A stretch of DNA of 64,000 nucleotides from Brachypterus glaber. Taxonomy: Eukaryota > Arthropoda > Insecta > Coleoptera > Kateretidae. A model generated the notes under the pieces. It ran no database searches, was not told the DNA's origin, and saw only the letters and a list, made by a program, of their open reading frames with translations. Each line of letters opens with the position of its first letter. The stretch's first letter is position 1. Location: contig OY294049.1 in NCBI GenBank assembly GCA_958510825.1, positions 2,170,001 to 2,234,000 of the forward strand, given 5' to 3'. A program made the translations under genes and the position numbers. Positions 60,050-64,000 of this stretch are shown piece after piece.

Positions 60050-60155
60050 ATTAAAGTTCTCTTTAATCAATGGAGGGCCCCTAGCACAAGCCAGAAACTT
60101 ATTTGGGGCTTTCCATGACTCTGTATGATGCTAAAATAAATAAATAAATGTTACT
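60050..60155 (+). mobile_element. LINE 3' tail
   Basis: GGGCTTTCCATGACTCTGTA then AAATAAATAAATAAATG, the plus-oriented partner of 45612-45684. Confidence 0.7.
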
Positions 60156-60445
60156 TTTTCTTTTACTGAATCCGCCATTTTATAGCCAATGTAAAATTAT
60201 ATAAATTACCAAAGTTTCGTTTTTATCAAATGAAGATTAATCTTAATTTTAGAGGTATGTCACCCGGTATGTCCCAGCAGATGTTCAAAAATCCCTTTCG
60301 CTCCTGCAGGGACATATACGTACCAGCAGATGTTCAAAAAATTCTATAGCCAAAAGAGAACATTTAAAATGCACAGAACAGGAAATGTTTAGTATTTTAT
60401 ATTCCAAACTTAATATCGTGATATCAATACTAAACTATAAGTTAC

Positions 60446-60633
60446 TAAGGGGTCGTCCATAAAATACGTCACGCAAATTGACCAAAATTTATACACTTCA
60501 TACCCCGTTTCTCGCGTTATTGAAGGTTGTAGAGATTCTATATTTTGGTTAACCCCCTATTGGGGAGAGAAACGGAGTATGAAGTGTATGAATTTTGGTG
60601 AATTTGCGTGACGTATTTCATGGACGATCCCTA
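60446..60633. mobile_element. GGGGTCGTCCATAAA MITE
   Basis: AAGGGGTCGTCCATAAAATA with CGTCACGCAAATT at the left and the inverse at the right; arms over 60 bases. Confidence 0.88.
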
Positions 60634-60663
60634 ATGGGATAACTTTGTCCACCTTTAAAACAC

Positions 60664-60826
60664 TATATGTGACCCTGCACAAAGAAACCCAGTTAGTGTG
60701 TCAAGTTTACGTATTTCTTTTTTTGTCCGATTCATATGTAAAAAAAAATTAACATAAGAATCCGAATTTTATTTTTTTTTTTAATTTTACACACTAACTC
60801 GGTTTCTTTGTGCAGGGTCACATGTT
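60664..60826. mobile_element. MITE with TGTGACCCTGCACAAAG ends
   Basis: ATGTGACCCTGCACAAAGAA and its inverse; arms about 38 bases. Lies 30 bases from the previous MITE. Confidence 0.88.
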
Positions 60827-61090
60827 ATATTGGGACGAACGTATCCCATTTATTTTTTGTAAAAAGAAATTAAAAAAAAAAAAAATTCACTTGTTTTGTA
60901 CCTTTGATAGCATTTTATTTTATATACACAAAAAAAAAGTTTCTGAAATTCAGAAAAAACAAATCCGGAAAAAGGGTTTATTAATGTATCATAAAGAATA
61001 TTCAAGCAGCTGTTCAACAATTATATCACCAAAATGTTGCTATTTTTACCCCCTCCCTCCCCCGACCCCACTGTCATACAGTGGGACATT

Positions 61091-61982
61091 AGAGTGGTCC
61101 AAAAAAAATTTACTTAATCTTTTCTATTGGTTTGAATGCCCTTAGAGTAAAAATTTATATAGACAACCCTAAGTGATACTTTCAGGGCTCTAAAAACAGT
61201 AAAATCATGCAAATATCAATAAAATTCGTATAAAATGGCCTTAGTATTTGTAATTTTATAAAATTTAAAAGCCTTGATATCTATTTTTGATAAAAAGTTT
61301 TTAACCCATGCCAACAAGGCCCCGAAATTGCCCCTAAATTCCGAAAAAGTGCATTTTCTATTAATTTGTACTATTGACAAATTATAAATATAAAATAAAA
61401 AAAGTTGATATGTCACATTTTTTTTCCACATAAACCTATTTTAGTTATTTTAAAATATTACGGTAATCTATGCAATGAGTATGGGGTCTAAGCACCATTT
61501 AACCTCAACATTTTGATGCAATTTTTGTTAAAATGTTGATGTTAAAAGGCGGTTAGACCTCATACTCAATGCGTAGATTATTGTAATATTTAAAAATAAC
61601 TAAAATAGGTTTATATAGAAAAAAAAATGACATAAAAACGTTTTTATTTAATATTTATAATTCGTAAGTAGCACAAATTAATATAAAATGCGCTGTTTCG
61701 GAATTTAGGGGTAACTTTGGGGCCTTGTTGGCACGGGTTAGAAACTTGTTCAGGCTAATAATTTGCAGGCTTATTATGATACCTACTTAAAAAGAACAAA
61801 TATAGATATCAAGGCTTTTAAATTGTATAAAATTACGAACACTAGGGCTGGTTTTATACGAGTTTTATCAATATTTGGGTGATTTTAGTACCCCTTAGGG
61901 TTACCTATAAATTTTTACTCTAATGGCATTCTAACCACAACACAGAAAAGATTAAGCAAATAATTTTTTTTTAACCACCCTA
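61091..61982. mobile_element. Family D fold-back, long form
   Basis: Same ends and outer arms as 17760-18139, plus about 500 more inner palindromic bases (GGGGCCTTGTTGG and its complement, ATCTACGCATTGAGTATG-type stems). Confidence 0.85.
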
Positions 61983-62114
61983 GGATATTTTATATGGGCA
62001 TACATACAATTGGGACATTTTATATGGGCCATCATTTAGAGCTAGGGGGTCTAGATTGGAAACATAATTGTTCAACAGACCTCCAAATATTTAAAAAAAA
62101 AATAATTACATCTG

Positions 62115-62201
62115 CTAATCTCCATCATCCGATTCTTCACTTGAACTTTGAAAAGTACTGTTATCATGTAAAGGGCATTCAACAGGACAATTACCATTTC
62201 T
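62115..62201 (-). CDS. ZAD protein exon 3 (acidic tail)
   Basis: After acceptor TTTTCAG, 28 codons and TAG. Encodes RNGNCPVECPLHDNSTF and then the acidic tail. Phase and splice sites fit; no database check was possible. Confidence 0.65.
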   Translation of the reverse strand, partial: RNGNCPVECPLHDNSTFQSSSEESDDGD

Positions 62202-62603
62202 CTGAAAACATTTTTAGTGTAAGCTTATTTTTGCAAATTTTTACCATTTATAAGACTTTTCAGATACTTACATGAAGTCGGTTATGTGTTTCAGCAATAG
62301 CTTGAGTTTTTCGTATTTTTTCTAGTAAATCACATTGAATTGCTAGCCGATCTATACATGCTTGACAAATTGTTTTTGGTAAATTATCAAATTTTTCTAC
62401 CTAAAATTTATACAGAGTACGTATATTATAAAACACTTAAAATAGATTATTTAAAAACTTACTACAATAGGTAAAAGTTTAATTTTGTCCATCAAACCAA
62501 GGCTTTTTGCTCTTTTACTGTAGAGGTGTATAACGATTTTTTTCTGTTCGGAGCATAATCTGCATATAAATCCTGTCATAACCGCTTTCCCATAACTACC
62601 CAT
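62115..62603 (-). CDS. Stand-alone ZAD-domain protein (3 exons)
   Basis: Read on the minus strand, exons 62603-62463, 62400-62272 and 62201-62115 join in phase 0 with GTAAGT donors, giving 118 residues. The N-terminus is a ZAD (zinc-finger-associated domain): C14-R-L-C17, an amphipathic middle with KIKLLPIVVEKFDNLPKT, and C59-Q-A-C62 followed by the helix DRLAIQCDLLEKIRKTQ. The ZAD is an arthropod homodimerization module, normally fused to C2H2 fingers in transcription factors. Here exon 3 adds only a 28-residue tail ending in an acidic SSSEESDDGD and a stop, and no finger exon was found leftwards. It may be a dimerization partner or regulator without DNA binding, or one isoform of a longer gene. 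The start ATG lies 593 bp from a divergent gene. Confidence 0.8.
62272..62400 (-). CDS. ZAD protein exon 2
   Basis: 43 codons between acceptor AATTTTAG and donor GTAAGT. Contains the second zinc-ligand pair in TICQACIDRL and the long ZAD helix. Confidence 0.82.
62463..62603 (-). CDS. ZAD protein exon 1
   Basis: 47 codons from the ATG (complement of 62601-62603) to a GTAAGT donor. Contains the first zinc-ligand pair in FICRLCSEQ. Confidence 0.8.
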
Positions 62604-63195
62604 TATTCCTTAATATATAAAATCGTATTTAATTTTAGAAATACAGCATTATTATGGCTTAAAATAATATTTTTTTACTAAATATAATATTTTTTGACAA
62701 CCAAATGTCATAACAAAATAGAACGCTACTACCAACATCACAAATTAAAAACAACAACAAAATTACAGGTCCACAAACTTAACAACATATTTTAAATTGT
62801 TTTATTTGTTCGATAAATTCATATAGATTGTTATAGGTAGATTAAAATAAATATATTATTATTGAATATTTAATTATGTAAAATCTTTTACGTTTTTTTT
62901 TTTATAAAAATAGATCCGTTTTAAAAAATAAATATATAAAAATTGAGGTATGTTATGTTGGTACTAATTGTAGGTTAACCGCCATTGTGACGTTTAAGTT
63001 GGTTTGACATTTTTATTTGGTGATCGTTTTGTTTATAAATTATTATTAAAGTGCATTTTCCCTATTTTTTTTATGAATATTTTCTTTGATAAATATATAT
63101 ATTCTAATATATGACGTCACATGAAGAAATTATTTAAAGCTTTTTTTCTAATATAAATGGTGCATCTTCTACAAATCGTCTTCATGTGAAGAAAA
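62604..63195. promoter_or_regulatory. Shared divergent promoter region
   Basis: The 592 bases between the divergent start codons of the ZAD gene (-) and the Lys/Ser-rich gene (+) are AT-rich, with no clear transposon, unlike most of the window. They probably hold both promoters and 5' UTRs. No convincing TATA box or initiator was singled out. Confidence 0.45.
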
Positions 63196-63313
63196 ATGGG
63201 ACAAAAGGGTTTAAAACCGACCCAAAATAAAGACAATAAACCTAGTGTGAAAAAGCCTTTTCAAGATTTAACCAACATGAATGTAATATCTACCAGGATG
63301 CAGAAACACAAAA
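63196..63313 (+). CDS. Lys/Ser-rich protein exon 1
   Basis: 39 codons plus one base. The donor AAA|GTATTT is the only nearby GT that keeps exon 2 open. The stronger-looking AGG|GTAAAG at 63331 would put a TGA early in exon 2. Confidence 0.6.
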
Positions 63314-64000
63314 GTATTTTTATACTAAGGGTAAAGAGAACATATCTAATTATCATTGTTTTTCAGGGTCCCAGGATATCAAAGAATCTCAAAAGTCAGT
63401 GACAAGAAAAAAACAATCTGAAGAAGGTAATTTTGGTAAGAATTCAACTTTGCAGTTGTTTGTAATGTTAGAAAAACTGAGTGATTCTGAATGTAGTGTA
63501 GTTAAACAAAATGATATAACTTTGAAAAGGAAAGATGCAGTTCCAGGTACTGTTGAAGCAAATGTGTTGACCAAGAAAAAAAAGATAACCATCAAGAAGC
63601 ATTTGGAGGCAGAAGAATCTAATGAAAATACTAATTCTCTTAGCAAAGAAACCTCTGATGGTGAAATTACCAGAAATAAGAAAACCGTTCCCGATAATAC
63701 TTATATAGATAAAAATAAAAGTAAAAAAATACTCAAAAATAATCATAATGCCAAGACAAGTCACAAATCTGCTAAGGAGGATGTGGGATTGAGGAGTGGA
63801 AACTCAAAGAAAAGCATAAAAGAAAACAAATCTGATCCTGAAATAATGTTAAGAAGAAGCCGGTCTTTAAGTCTTCAAGTAAAGGATACACAAAGTTTAA
63901 AAAGTAAATATGCAAACTCAGAAAATGGTGATAAAAACTCAAAGAAAATTATAAAAGAGAAAAACTCAGATATAATGTCTAAAAATGAAAGTACATCACA
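63196..64000 (+). CDS. Lys/Ser-rich, probably nuclear protein, 3' end beyond window
   Basis: Not recognised. Exon 1 (63196-63313) starts MGQKGLKPTQNKDNKPS and contains KKPFQDLTNMN. A 53-base intron with donor GTATTT and acceptor TTTTTCAG leads into exon 2 (63367 onwards), which stays open to the edge for 211 codons. The protein is dominated by Lys, Ser, Asn and Glu, appears disordered, and has basic clusters (TKKKKITIKK, RKKQ) suited to nuclear localisation plus a LRRSRSLSLQ stretch. The PFQDLTN motif resembles short PxxD(L/I)TN motifs of some mitotic proteins, but this is weak. Length, phase and the absence of stops in AT-rich DNA support a real gene. It is divergent from the ZAD gene. Confidence 0.7.
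63367..64000 (+). CDS. Lys/Ser-rich protein exon 2 (partial)
   Basis: Opens after TTTTTCAG with (R)SQDIKESQKSVTRKKQSE and runs without a stop to the window end. Codon content is coding-like for an AT-rich genome. Confidence 0.72.

Noticed and set aside
60810..61145. 111-codon frame starting in a MITE end
   Set aside because: Starts in one MITE terminus, crosses poly(A) and C-rich runs, and ends in family D.
63331..63336. AGG|GTAAAG as donor of the Lys/Ser-rich gene's first exon
   Set aside because: Better consensus than GTATTT, but it would put exon 2 in a frame with a TGA after eleven codons.
63389..63764. Minus-strand frames of 85 and 98 codons
   Set aside because: They are antisense to the open Lys/Ser-rich exon; Phe/Ile-rich sequence is the expected complement of AAA/GAA codons.

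Overview
The window is AT-rich, repeat-dense nuclear DNA from an insect. Genes have multiple exons with GT-AG introns, splice sites follow metazoan rules, and the proteins are typical of animals. A zinc-finger-associated (ZAD) domain gene, DNA full of fold-back transposons ending in TATACAGGGTG-like termini, and large repeat-filled introns suggest a holometabolous insect, perhaps a beetle. That placement is inference. No prokaryotic operon, CRISPR array, rRNA or convincing tRNA was seen.

Four host genes are supported. (1) A PP2C-type Ser/Thr phosphatase orthologous to Drosophila alphabet and vertebrate PPM1A/PPM1B runs on + from 8275 to about 33014 in five exons. Its second intron is 17.9 kb. 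(2) Atg14/Barkor, the autophagy subunit of the class III PI3-kinase complex I, is complete on + from 38005 to 46333 in eight exons encoding 472 residues. (3) A small three-exon gene on - from 62603 to 62115 encodes a 118-residue protein with a ZAD domain and no C2H2 fingers. (4) A lysine/serine-rich protein gene starts divergently at 63196 on + and runs off the right edge.

The remaining sequence, roughly 90 percent, is introns and intergenic DNA dominated by non-autonomous transposons: many long inverted-repeat (fold-back) elements from about 0.1 to 1.7 kb, often nested. There is also a TTAA-flanked piggyBac-like element (4381-6523), a decayed Tc1 transposase with DD34E spacing (about 48855-49130), a LINE reverse transcriptase fragment (18928-19173) and short LINE tails. 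Tandem arrays include a minisatellite of about 97 bp with 11 copies (35080-36130). Several families occur two or more times here, so their boundaries can be cross-checked by eye.

Layout: 0-8 kb, intergenic repeats; 8.3-33 kb, the phosphatase with its transposon-filled introns; 33-38 kb, repeats and the minisatellite; 38-46.3 kb, Atg14 with at least seven insertions in its introns; 46.4-62 kb, a gene-free transposon field; 62.1-64 kb, the divergent ZAD and Lys/Ser-rich gene pair. The genes do not form a functional cluster. The phosphatase is a stress/MAPK-type regulator, Atg14 starts autophagosome formation, and the last two are probably nuclear.
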